64,000 bases of DNA from Amycolatopsis japonica (GTDB lineage: Bacteria; Actinomycetota; Actinomycetes; Mycobacteriales; Pseudonocardiaceae): positions 5,828,001 through 5,892,000 of the forward strand of contig NZ_CP008953.1 of NCBI RefSeq assembly GCF_000732925.1, in the 5' to 3' direction. The notes beneath the pieces are model-generated. The model did not search any database. It was not told where the DNA came from and worked only from the letters and a program-made list of their open reading frames with translations. A program made the position numbers and the translations under genes. Positions 57,570 to 64,000 of this stretch are shown here, in pieces (positions within the stretch are counted from its first letter, which is position 1; every line of letters begins with the position of its first letter).

Positions 57570-58550
57570 TCAGGAGAGTTCGCGCAGGGCCATGGCGAGG
57601 CCGGCGAGCTTGTCGGTCGCGTCGGAGAGGGATTCCTTGGACGACGTCATGCCATCCGAGCTCGCGGCGACGGTGTGCCCGGCGGCCGCGACGAGACCGC
57701 CGTAGCCGTCGAGACCGTCGTCGAGCTGCTCGCGCAGTTGCTTGATGGCGGCGTCGAGGGCGCCGCGTTCCCGCTCGGGCGCGGCGTCGCGGCCGCGTTC
57801 GATGGCCTGGATCCGGCCGGCGAGCCCGCGCAGGGCCTGTGCCGCCTCGGCGGCGGTGGTGCGAGCGTCCGCGACGGCGATCTCCGAGACCGGCATGGTG
57901 CCGAGCGACGTCGGCTGCGAAAGCTGGCGAAGCAGCTCCGCCAGCGAAGCCTCGCTCTCGGCGAGGCGCTCCATCGGCTCACGCGCGACCGACCGCGCCG
58001 GGGGCAGCGGCGGCGGAGTGGCGGGGGCGGCGGGCAGCACGGTGCGGTTGAGCGTCCGCAGCCGCAGCCCCGACTTCACCCCGAAAGTCCCGAAGATGAC
58101 GGCGAAGGCGCCGCCCGCGATGGCCTGGAGGACGTCGGCCTGACCGTCCTTCAACAAGCCGGTGCCCGCGACGACGGCGAACAGTCCACAAAGGAAGGTG
58201 AGGAGGATCCAGAACGTCAGCGCCCGCGAGGCACGGCGTTTGCGTCGCTCCAGTTTGGCGGCGGGTTCGTTCCAGCGCGCCCATTTGGCCTTCGCGTCGG
58301 CCACGACCGGGATCTGCCCGGCGGCCATCGACGTCAGCTGCTGCGAGATCTTCGGCATGGCCGGCATCTGCGGCATCTGGGGACGCGGCCGTGAAGGCGG
58401 AGCGGGGCGCGGGGAAGAACCCTGCTCGGAGGGCGGGATGTAGCGCTGCAGCTTCTCCTGCGCGCGCTGGGCGTAGTCGGGCAGCTTTTCGATGTGCTTC
58501 TCAAGCTTGGCGGTGAACTCCCCGAAGTCCTTGCGCCTGCCCTGCCCCAT
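57570..58550 (-). CDS. pspM: PspM, envelope-stress membrane partner of PspA
   Basis: 326 residues. An N-terminal amphipathic part (KRR-rich, ~130-145), two adjacent membrane segments (FWILLTFLCGLFAVVAGTGLL ~148-168, and ~175-192), then a soluble helical domain. Matches the mycobacterial PspM (Rv2743c) layout, and lies 73 nt after pspA as there. It anchors PspA at the membrane. ATG at 58550 with GGGAG upstream. Confidence 0.82.
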   Translation of the reverse strand: MGQGRRKDFGEFTAKLEKHIEKLPDYAQRAQEKLQRYIPPSEQGSSPRPAPPSRPRPQMPQMPAMPKISQQLTSMAAGQIPVVADAKAKWARWNEPAAKLERRKRRASRALTFWILLTFLCGLFAVVAGTGLLKDGQADVLQAIAGGAFAVIFGTFGVKSGLRLRTLNRTVLPAAPATPPPLPPARSVAREPMERLAESEASLAELLRQLSQPTSLGTMPVSEIAVADARTTAAEAAQALRGLAGRIQAIERGRDAAPERERGALDAAIKQLREQLDDGLDGYGGLVAAAGHTVAASSDGMTSSKESLSDATDKLAGLAMALRELS

Positions 58551-58623
58551 GCCCTCTCCCCTGTCTTCTGGTGAGACCGGTCCCGCACCCGCGCGGGGTG
58601 CGGGACCGGCTCCAGTTGGTGTG

Positions 58624-59466
58624 TCAGGCGGGGTTCTTGCCCTGTTCGGCCTGAACCCGTGCCTGAATCTCACGCTGGATGTCCGCGGAGCTCGACGCCT
58701 TCGGCGCGGCGGCGGTCTTGCCGTCGGTCACCTGAGCGACGGAGTCACCCTTCATGGACGCGCGGATCTGCTCCAGCCGCGAGTGCCCCGCGAGCTGCGT
58801 CGTGGAGGCCTGGACCTCCATCATCCGGCCCTGGACGGAGTTCTGTGCGAGTTCGGCCGAGCCGAGCGCGGTGGTGTAGCGCTTCTCGATCTTGTCGCGA
58901 ACGTCTTCCAGCGACGGGGTGTTGCCCGGCGCGGCCAGCTGGCTCATCTGGTTCAGCGAAGCGGAGACCTGCTCCTGCATCTTCGCCTGCTCCAGCTGCG
59001 AGAGCAGCTTGGTGCGCTCGGCCAGCTTCTGCTGCAGCATGGTCGCGTTGCGCTCGACGGCCTTCTTCGCCTGCTCCGCAGCCTGAAGCGACTGGTCGTG
59101 CAGGGTCTTGAGGTCTTCGATGCTCTGCTCGGCGGTGACGAGCTGCGCGGCGAAGCTCTCCGCCGCGTTCTCGAACTCGGTCGCCTTCTGCTCGTCGCCC
59201 TTGGCACGCGCCTCGTCGGCGAGCACCAGCGCCTGGCGGGTCGAAGCCTGCAGCTTCTCCACGTCGCCGAGCTGGCGGTTCAGCTTCATCTCCAGCTGAC
59301 GCTGGTTACCGATCACCGAGGCGGCCTGCTGGGTCAGCGCCTGGTGGTTGCGCTGCGCCTCCTCGATGGCCTGCTGGATCTGTACCTTCGGGTCGGCGTG
59401 CTCGTCGATCTTCGACGAGAACGCCGCCATCATGTACTTCCAGAACTTCACGAACGGGTTGGCCAT
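58624..59466 (-). CDS. pspA: Phage shock protein A (PspA/IM30)
   Basis: 280 residues, almost wholly coiled coil. Starts MANPFVKFWKYMMAAF, the membrane-inserting amphipathic helix, then SKIDEHADPKVQIQQAIEEA and the diagnostic KTLHDQSLQAAEQAKKAVERN. Oligomerises to stabilise damaged membrane. Closely resembles mycobacterial PspA (Rv2744c). ATG at 59466 with an adjoining GGAGGAG site. Confidence 0.93.
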   Translation of the reverse strand: MANPFVKFWKYMMAAFSSKIDEHADPKVQIQQAIEEAQRNHQALTQQAASVIGNQRQLEMKLNRQLGDVEKLQASTRQALVLADEARAKGDEQKATEFENAAESFAAQLVTAEQSIEDLKTLHDQSLQAAEQAKKAVERNATMLQQKLAERTKLLSQLEQAKMQEQVSASLNQMSQLAAPGNTPSLEDVRDKIEKRYTTALGSAELAQNSVQGRMMEVQASTTQLAGHSRLEQIRASMKGDSVAQVTDGKTAAAPKASSSADIQREIQARVQAEQGKNPA

Positions 59467-59536
59467 CTCCTCCGCCTGCCTTCTCGCATCCCACGGGCTG
59501 TTACCTCGAGGTGGGGCGTCCCCTCTGTGATGTTGC

Positions 59537-59563
59537 AACGTCCCGACCCCGGCGTTGAGTTCC
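59537..59563 (-). promoter_or_regulatory. Possible ECF-sigma promoter of pspA
   Basis: GGAAC (59563-59559) and CGTT (59540-59537) on the minus strand, 18 nt apart and ~70 nt upstream of pspA, resemble a SigE/SigH-type promoter. In mycobacteria psp genes respond to SigE via ClgR. Spacing fit is moderate. Confidence 0.35.
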
Positions 59564-59686
59564 ATCGTGTCAGGTCGGCGTCCCGCGTTCCAGGCGACCC
59601 CGACGGAATTCAGGGATCCCCCTGACTGTGACGTCCGCGACCTTTCGGGTTCACCTGCCGGTGACGGTGGGTGAAAACGGCCGGAG

Positions 59687-60568
59687 TCAGCGCCCCAGGA
59701 CGGTCTCCTGGTCCATGCGTGACAACTTCTCGGGGTTGCGCACCGCGTAGAGGCCGGTGACGAGACCGTCCTCGACACGCAGCGCGACGACCGTGTCGAC
59801 CTCCCCGCCGAGCCGGAGGATCAGCGCGGGATGGCCGTTGACCTGCGCCGTGGCCATCGTCGCCGCCTCGTCGCGGACCGGACGGCTCGCCGCCAGCAGC
59901 GGCGCGACCAGCGCGGCGCCGACCACGGGCTCCAGCACGGCCTGCACCACTCCGCCGCCGTCACCGAGGAAGACGACGTCCGGTGACAGCACGTCGAGCA
60001 GTCCCTGCAGGTCACCGGTCCTGACCGCGCGGTGGAACGCGTCGAGCACGTCCTTGGTCTCGCCGGGGGACGCGGCACCGCGCGGCCGCCGGGCGGCGAC
60101 GTGCGCCCGCGCCCGGTGGGCGATCTGGTGGACCGCGGCCTGGGTCTTGCCGACGGCTTCGGCGATCTCGCCGTAGGGCACGTCGAACACCTCGCGCAGC
60201 ACGAACACCGCGCGCTCGGTCGGCGTGAGCGTCTCCAGCACCAGCAGCATCGCCATCGAGACGCTGTCGGCCAGCTCGACGTCGTCGGCCACGTCGGGGC
60301 TGGTGAGCAGCGGTTCGGGCAGCCAAGGACCGACGTAGGACTCCTTGCGGCGGCCGAGCGTCCGCAGCCTGCCGAGCGCCTGCCGGGTGGTGATGCGGAC
60401 CAGGTAGGCGCGCGGGTTCTCCACGGCGCCGAGGTCGACGCCCGACCAGCGCAGCCAGGTCTCCTGCAGGACGTCCTCCGCGTCGGCGGCCGAACCGAGC
60501 ATCTCGTAGGCGACGGTGAACAGCAGGTTCCGGTGGGCGACGAACGCCTCCGTGGCGGTGTCGGACAT
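59687..60568 (-). CDS. ECF41-type sigma factor (SigJ-like)
   Basis: 293 residues: sigma2 (RNLLFTVAYEMLGSAADAEDVLQETWLRW), sigma4 (TERAVFVLREVFDVPYGEIAEAVGKTQAAVHQI) and a C-terminal SnoaL-like domain. The ECF41 regulatory motifs DGGG (FLGDGGGVVQA) and NPxKL (RNPEKLS) are present; in this group the C-terminal domain takes the place of an anti-sigma factor. Divergent from an AhpD-like gene, the usual ECF41 partner. ATG at 60568. Confidence 0.88.
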   Translation of the reverse strand: MSDTATEAFVAHRNLLFTVAYEMLGSAADAEDVLQETWLRWSGVDLGAVENPRAYLVRITTRQALGRLRTLGRRKESYVGPWLPEPLLTSPDVADDVELADSVSMAMLLVLETLTPTERAVFVLREVFDVPYGEIAEAVGKTQAAVHQIAHRARAHVAARRPRGAASPGETKDVLDAFHRAVRTGDLQGLLDVLSPDVVFLGDGGGVVQAVLEPVVGAALVAPLLAASRPVRDEAATMATAQVNGHPALILRLGGEVDTVVALRVEDGLVTGLYAVRNPEKLSRMDQETVLGR

Positions 60569-60601
60569 GGACTCGCTCCTGTTCTCGGTGACGCGTGGCC
60601 C

Positions 60602-60634
60602 CCACCAGACGCCGCGTCCCCCCGATTTCTGACA
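60602..60634 (-). promoter_or_regulatory. ECF41 autoregulatory promoter
   Basis: Minus strand TGTCAGA (60634-60628), 16 nt, CGTCTGGTGG (60611-60602). It matches the reported ECF41 pattern (TGTCACA-like -35, CGTC -10) and is repeated in the divergent promoter. Confidence 0.75.
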
Positions 60635-60668
60635 CGCCGGAGCCGTGGCGCTCGTCACGCCCCGAGCC

Positions 60669-60701
60669 TGTCAGCGCGGCCGGGCCGTCGGCGTCTGGTG
60701 G
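60669..60701 (+). promoter_or_regulatory. ECF41-dependent promoter of the CxxC gene
   Basis: TGTCAGC (60669-60675), 16 nt, CGTCTGGTGG (60692-60701). Identical in both hexamer regions and spacing to the sigma gene's own promoter on the other strand. Confidence 0.75.
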
Positions 60702-60741
60702 TCGTCAAGTTCGGCACACGACCACGAAAGAGGACGAGATC

Positions 60742-61221
60742 ATGGATTCCCGTTTCGACCTGAACGGCACCGAGCTCGGCGCCAAGCTCGGCAAGCGCTT
60801 CGCGAACGTCAGTGTCGGCATCAAGGGTTCATCCCTGCCCAAGGTCACCCAGGAACTGGTGTCGCTGCGGGCCAGCCAGCTCAACGGCTGCGGGTTCTGC
60901 GTCGACGCCCACGCCAAGGATCTGGCGGCCGCCGGGGAACCCGCGGTCCGCGTCAACCTGGTCGCCGCCTGGCGCGAATCGACGGTGTTCACCGAGGCCG
61001 AGCAGGCCGCGCTGGCGCTCGCGGAGGAGGGCAGCCGGATCGTCGACGCGCACCAGGGCGTCTCCGACGAGACCTGGGCCCTGGTGCGGAAGCACTACGA
61101 CGACGATCAGGTCGCCGCGCTGGTCTACCTGGTCGCGATGATCAACGCCGCCAACCGGCTGCTCGTGATCACGCACACCAAAGGTGGCTCCTACCAGGCG
61201 GGCACGTTCGACGCGAACTGA
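60742..61221 (+). CDS. Carboxymuconolactone decarboxylase/AhpD-like protein
   Basis: 159 residues of the all-helical CMD/AhpD fold with the redox motif in NGCGFCVDAHAKDL (CxxC followed by His). Such proteins reduce peroxides or organic hydroperoxide enzymes. Divergent partner of the ECF41 sigma gene with a matching promoter, so it is a probable sigma target. ATG with AGAGGA 7 nt upstream; ended by the hairpin at 61229. Confidence 0.85.
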   Translation: MDSRFDLNGTELGAKLGKRFANVSVGIKGSSLPKVTQELVSLRASQLNGCGFCVDAHAKDLAAAGEPAVRVNLVAAWRESTVFTEAEQAALALAEEGSRIVDAHQGVSDETWALVRKHYDDDQVAALVYLVAMINAANRLLVITHTKGGSYQAGTFDAN

Positions 61222-61228
61222 CGCCGAA

Positions 61229-61257
61229 GAGGCCCCAGGCGGACTGCCTGGGGCCTC
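61229..61257. terminator. Bidirectional terminator hairpin
   Basis: Perfect 12-bp stem GAGGCCCCAGGC/GCCTGGGGCCTC with loop GGACT between the convergent AhpD-like and clgR genes. Confidence 0.85.
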
Positions 61258-61275
61258 TCCCGTTCACGACCTTCG

Positions 61276-61725
61276 CTAAGCGGCGACCATCTTCGGTGCG
61301 GAGATCGTCGTCCGCAGCGCGGGGCTCATCCGCGGCGGCGGCGAGATCCGCAGGTCGGCCAGGTCGTTGCCGATCAGCTCGGACACCAGCCTGCCGCCTT
61401 CGAGCTCGCCCGCTTCGGCGCTTTCCCGCTCCGGAGCGCGCCTCTTGCCCGCTTCGACCTTCTCGGCCACCGGGGCGACCTCGACGTTGTCCATCGCCGA
61501 GACGTCCGCCGCGACCTTGTGCAGGAGTTCGCCCAGCGGAAGGTCCAGGGCCTCGCAAATGGACGCCAGCAGCTCGCTGGACGCCTCCTTCTGCCCGCGC
61601 TCGACCTCGGACAGGTAACCGAGGCTCACCCTGGCGGCGCGGGAGATGTCCCGCAGCGTTCGACGCTGGTTCGTGCGGGCGTGTCGGAGCCGGTCGCCGA
61701 TCGCCTCGCGCAACAGCACGGTCAT
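61276..61725 (-). CDS. clgR: ClgR, XRE-type activator of Clp protease and stress genes
   Basis: 149 residues. Helix-turn-helix TLRDISRAARVSLGYLSEVERGQKEASSELL (~22-55) matches ClgR. The C-terminus ends KMVAA, the type of tail by which ClgR is itself degraded by ClpP in Streptomyces. Activates clp genes and, in mycobacteria, pspA. ATG at 61725 has GGGAGG 6 nt upstream. A consensus ClgR box lies ~75-95 nt upstream. Confidence 0.88.
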   Translation of the reverse strand: MTVLLREAIGDRLRHARTNQRRTLRDISRAARVSLGYLSEVERGQKEASSELLASICEALDLPLGELLHKVAADVSAMDNVEVAPVAEKVEAGKRRAPERESAEAGELEGGRLVSELIGNDLADLRISPPPRMSPALRTTISAPKMVAA

Positions 61726-61801
61726 CACGCGCCTCCCTTCCAGGACTGACTACCCCCTACGTTACCCAGAGCGGTGCCCTGGGCGCAGGTGTTGACACGG
61801 C

Positions 61802-61819
61802 AATACGCCAAGGGCGAAC
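61802..61819. promoter_or_regulatory. ClgR operator upstream of clgR
   Basis: AATACGCCAAGGGCGAAC fits the corynebacterial ClgR consensus WNNWCGCYNANRGCGWWS at every position. Its place before clgR indicates autoregulation. Confidence 0.7.
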
Positions 61820-61826
61820 GCGGCGA

Positions 61827-62288
61827 TCATGCGAGATGTTCCCCCAGCAGGGCGAACGCGCCGGAGACGGCACCGGCCCTGACCGAGGCTCGATCACCGC
61901 TCAAGTCCAGCGTACGGACGGTGAGGACGTCCGGCCCGGCGAGACCGACATGGACGGTGCCGGGAGCGACGCCGTCCTGGCCGTCCGGACCCGCGACGCC
62001 GGTCAGGCCGAGACCCCACGTGGCGCCGCACCGGTCCCTCGCGCCGGCGGCCAACTGCGCCGCGACCTCGGGATGCACGGCGCCCTGCGCGGCGAGGAGG
62101 TCTTCGTCGACCCCGGCCAGCTTCGCCTTGAGGTCGGTGGCGTAGACCACCAGCCCGCCGCGTACGACGGCACTCGATCCGGGGACCTCGGTCAGCGTCG
62201 CGCAGACCAGACCGGCGGTCAGCGACTCGGCCGTCGCCACCGTCTCCCCACGCCCGATCAGGTGAGTGATCAACGTCTCAGCATTCAT
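61827..62288 (-). CDS. cinA: CinA C-terminal family (nicotinamide-nucleotide amidohydrolase)
   Basis: 153 residues, the PncC/CinA C-terminal domain alone. Marks: GETVATAESLTAGLVCATL, VVYATDLKAKLAGV and GLTGVAGPDGQDGVAPGTV. Deamidates nicotinamide mononucleotide. Overlaps pgsA by 4 nt (ATGA), forming a rimO-pgsA-cinA-clgR order as in many actinobacteria. Confidence 0.88.
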   Translation of the reverse strand: MNAETLITHLIGRGETVATAESLTAGLVCATLTEVPGSSAVVRGGLVVYATDLKAKLAGVDEDLLAAQGAVHPEVAAQLAAGARDRCGATWGLGLTGVAGPDGQDGVAPGTVHVGLAGPDVLTVRTLDLSGDRASVRAGAVSGAFALLGEHLA

Positions 62289-62926
62289 GCGCCCGCGGCA
62301 CGCCGTCCCGCCGCGCGCAGCCGGACCGCGCGTACGACGTAGTCGAGACCGGTCACGACGGTCAGCACCAGCGCGAGCCCCATCAGCACCCAGCGCACCG
62401 GCTCGGCCGACGCGGGCAGGGGCAGCAGGTACGCGGTGATGGCCGCGATCTGCGCGAGCGTCTTGGCCTTGCCGCCCCGGCTGGCCGGGATGACGCCGTG
62501 CCGGATCACCCAGAACCGCAGCAGGGTCACGCCGATCTCGCGGACCGCGATGACGATGGTGACCCACCAGCCCAGTTCACCGAGCACGCTCAAGCCGATC
62601 AGCGCGGCGCCGATCAGCGCCTTGTCGGCGATCGGGTCGGCGATCTTGCCGAAGTCGGTGATCAGCCCGTATTTGCGTGCGACCCAGCCGTCGACCTGGT
62701 CGGTGAACGACGCGATCGCGAACAGCGCGGTGGCGATCGCGCGCCAGAACGTGTCCTCCCCGTCGCCGGCGAACAGCGCCATCACGAACAGCGGCACCAG
62801 CACCAGCCGCGACATCGTGAGCAGGTTCGCCAGGTTCAGGGTCGGGACCGGGGTGGCCTCGGGTACCCGGGCGTGCTCACCGCCCGTCCCCTCACCGGCC
62901 CCGGCGTCGCTCGGGGCGGCATTCAC
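62285..62926 (-). CDS. pgsA: CDP-diacylglycerol-glycerol-3-phosphate phosphatidyltransferase
   Basis: 213 residues, about six membrane segments. CDP-alcohol phosphotransferase motif DQVDGWVARKYGLITDFG...DPIADK supplies the catalytic acids. Makes phosphatidylglycerophosphate or a related phospholipid. A ~30-residue soluble extension precedes the first helix. Overlaps rimO by 4 nt. Confidence 0.88.
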   Translation of the reverse strand: MNAAPSDAGAGEGTGGEHARVPEATPVPTLNLANLLTMSRLVLVPLFVMALFAGDGEDTFWRAIATALFAIASFTDQVDGWVARKYGLITDFGKIADPIADKALIGAALIGLSVLGELGWWVTIVIAVREIGVTLLRFWVIRHGVIPASRGGKAKTLAQIAAITAYLLPLPASAEPVRWVLMGLALVLTVVTGLDYVVRAVRLRAAGRRAAGA

Positions 62927-64000
62927 CGGTCGGCCTCGGGCGGCGCGGGCCGCACGATCAGGTCGACACCCTCGGAGTCGACGACCTCACAGCGGACGAA
63001 GTCGCCCACCGCGAGCTGGGGCAGGTCTTCGGTCTCGACGAGGACGCATTCGCCGTCGACCTCGGGGGCCTGGTGCGCGGCGCGGCCGATCGGGTCCTCG
63101 CCGTCCTCCGCCTGCTCGATCAGGACGTCGACGAAATCCCCGATGCGGTCCTCGGCGCGCTGCGAGGTCAGCTCCTCGACCAGCGCGGAGATCCGCGCGA
63201 CCCGCTCGGCCACCACGGACTCGTCGAGTTTGCCGTCGAAGGTCTCGGCCTCGGTGCCGTCCTCGTCGGAGTAACCGAACACGCCCACCGCGTCGAGCCG
63301 CGCGCCGTTGAGGAAGCGCTCCAGCTCGGCGACGTCCTCTTCGGTCTCGCCGGGGAACCCGACGATGACGTTGGTGCGGATGCCGGCGTTCGGCGAGTGC
63401 TCCCGGATCTGGTCGCACAGCGCGAGGAACGAGTCCGTGGAGCCGAAGCGGCGCATGCGGCGCAGCACGGTCTCGCTGGAGTGCTGGAAGGACAGATCGA
63501 AGTAGTCGGCCACACCCGGGGTGGTCGCGATGGCCTTGACCAGGCCGGGGCGTGTCTCGGCGGGCTGCAGGTACGAAACGCGGACGCGTTCGATACCGGG
63601 CACCGCGGCCAGGCGCGGCACCAGCAGCTCCAGCGCGCGGGCGCCGTCGCGGCCGAAGTCCTTGCCGTAGGAGGTGGAGTTCTCCGAGACGAGGAAGACC
63701 TCCTTGACGCCGTTCTCCGCGAGCCACATCGCCTCGGCGACGATCTCGTCCGGCTGCCGCGACACGAAGGAGCCGCGGAAGGACGGGATCGCGCAGAACG
63801 AGCAGCGGCGGTCGCAGCCGGAAGCGATCTTCAGCGCGGCCACCGGGGAGGTGTCGAGCCTGGTCCGCAGCACGCGCGGGCCCCAGCCGTGCTGCGCGTG
63901 GCCGGGCACCTCGACCGACTCGGCGGCGGTCGGGCGCTGGACCGGGCTGATCGGCAGCAGCTTGCGGCGGTCGGACGGCGTGTGCGACTCGACCTTGCGG
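62923..64000 (-). CDS. rimO: RimO-like ribosomal protein S12 methylthiotransferase, 5' part missing
   Basis: At least 359 residues; the frame stays open to the window edge, so the N-terminal MTTase domain is cut. Radical-SAM cluster CDRRCSFCAIPSFRG (CxxxCxxC), ENSTSYGKD, and FQHSSETVLRRMRR mark the MiaB/RimO group; a TRAM domain ends the protein (VDGECVLVETEDLPQLAVGD). RimO adds a methylthio group to Asp of S12. MiaB is the alternative; SFRG and the pgsA neighbour favour RimO. Confidence 0.88.
   Translation of the reverse strand, partial: RKVESHTPSDRRKLLPISPVQRPTAAESVEVPGHAQHGWGPRVLRTRLDTSPVAALKIASGCDRRCSFCAIPSFRGSFVSRQPDEIVAEAMWLAENGVKEVFLVSENSTSYGKDFGRDGARALELLVPRLAAVPGIERVRVSYLQPAETRPGLVKAIATTPGVADYFDLSFQHSSETVLRRMRRFGSTDSFLALCDQIREHSPNAGIRTNVIVGFPGETEEDVAELERFLNGARLDAVGVFGYSDEDGTEAETFDGKLDESVVAERVARISALVEELTSQRAEDRIGDFVDVLIEQAEDGEDPIGRAAHQAPEVDGECVLVETEDLPQLAVGDFVRCEVVDSEGVDLIVRPAPPEADR

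Overview
The window is high-GC actinobacterial chromosome. MraZ-to-FtsQ division genes, mycothiol- and F420-linked enzymes, a PknL-type kinase, ESX/type VII accessory genes, a ClgR/PspA/PspM stress module and many start codons 6-8 nt after a TANNNT box (leaderless style) point to Pseudonocardiaceae, most likely Amycolatopsis or a close relative. The genus is an inference from gene content, not from a search. No rRNA, tRNA, CRISPR array or transposase gene was found.

Layout. 1-10.9 kb: housekeeping and accessory genes (ACT-GNAT, VOC, mycothiol-type isomerase, a HEPN gene beside a perfect SOS box, YbaK, GNAT, EamA exporter, DUF885 peptidase, metF, an orphan MerB-like protein, azlCD with a divergent CGNR regulator). 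10.9-15.3 kb: a translationally coupled isoprenoid/carotenoid operon (GGPP synthase, CrtI, CrtB, F420-type oxidoreductase). 15.3-22.3 kb: a second CGNR regulator/transporter pair, the Rv2175c-like DNA-binding protein next to a PASTA-bearing PknL-like kinase, and a TetR/NAD(P)-binding pair. 22.3-37.6 kb: the dcw cluster on the minus strand, mraZ-rsmH-ftsL-ftsI-murE-murF-mraY-murD-ftsW-murG-murC-ftsQ, with an autoregulatory promoter bearing MraZ boxes and a structured leader before rsmH. ftsZ is not downstream of ftsQ. 38.1-42.8 kb: eight tightly packed ESX-accessory genes (EspG, PPE-like, WXG-like, YbaB-like, DUF3558) without ESX core machinery. 43.1-48.6 kb: MoxR, DUF58, transglutaminase, DUF3040. 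48.8-57.2 kb: dinB, methyltransferase, ParA-like ATPase, nei, a decayed adenosine deaminase gene carrying two copies of a structured repeat, a candidate structured RNA, GNAT, pyrD and an allophanate-hydrolase-like protein that has lost all three catalytic residues. 57.6-64 kb: PspM, PspA, an ECF41-type sigma factor with its divergent CxxC partner, ClgR, CinA, PgsA and a RimO-like methylthiotransferase cut by the window end.

How it works together. The dcw genes make lipid II and the septal machinery as one overlapping operon; MraZ probably represses its own promoter. MoxR/DUF58/transglutaminase is a conserved neighbour of dcw. ClgR, PspA and PspM form the envelope-stress response known from mycobacteria, here split by an ECF41 sigma module with two matching promoters. 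Several families of palindromic elements occupy the intergenic gaps, mainly at gene 3' ends. They may act as terminators, but one family supplies stop codons and leaves a half copy at the ftsQ 3' end, where gene order departs from that of mycobacteria and Streptomyces.
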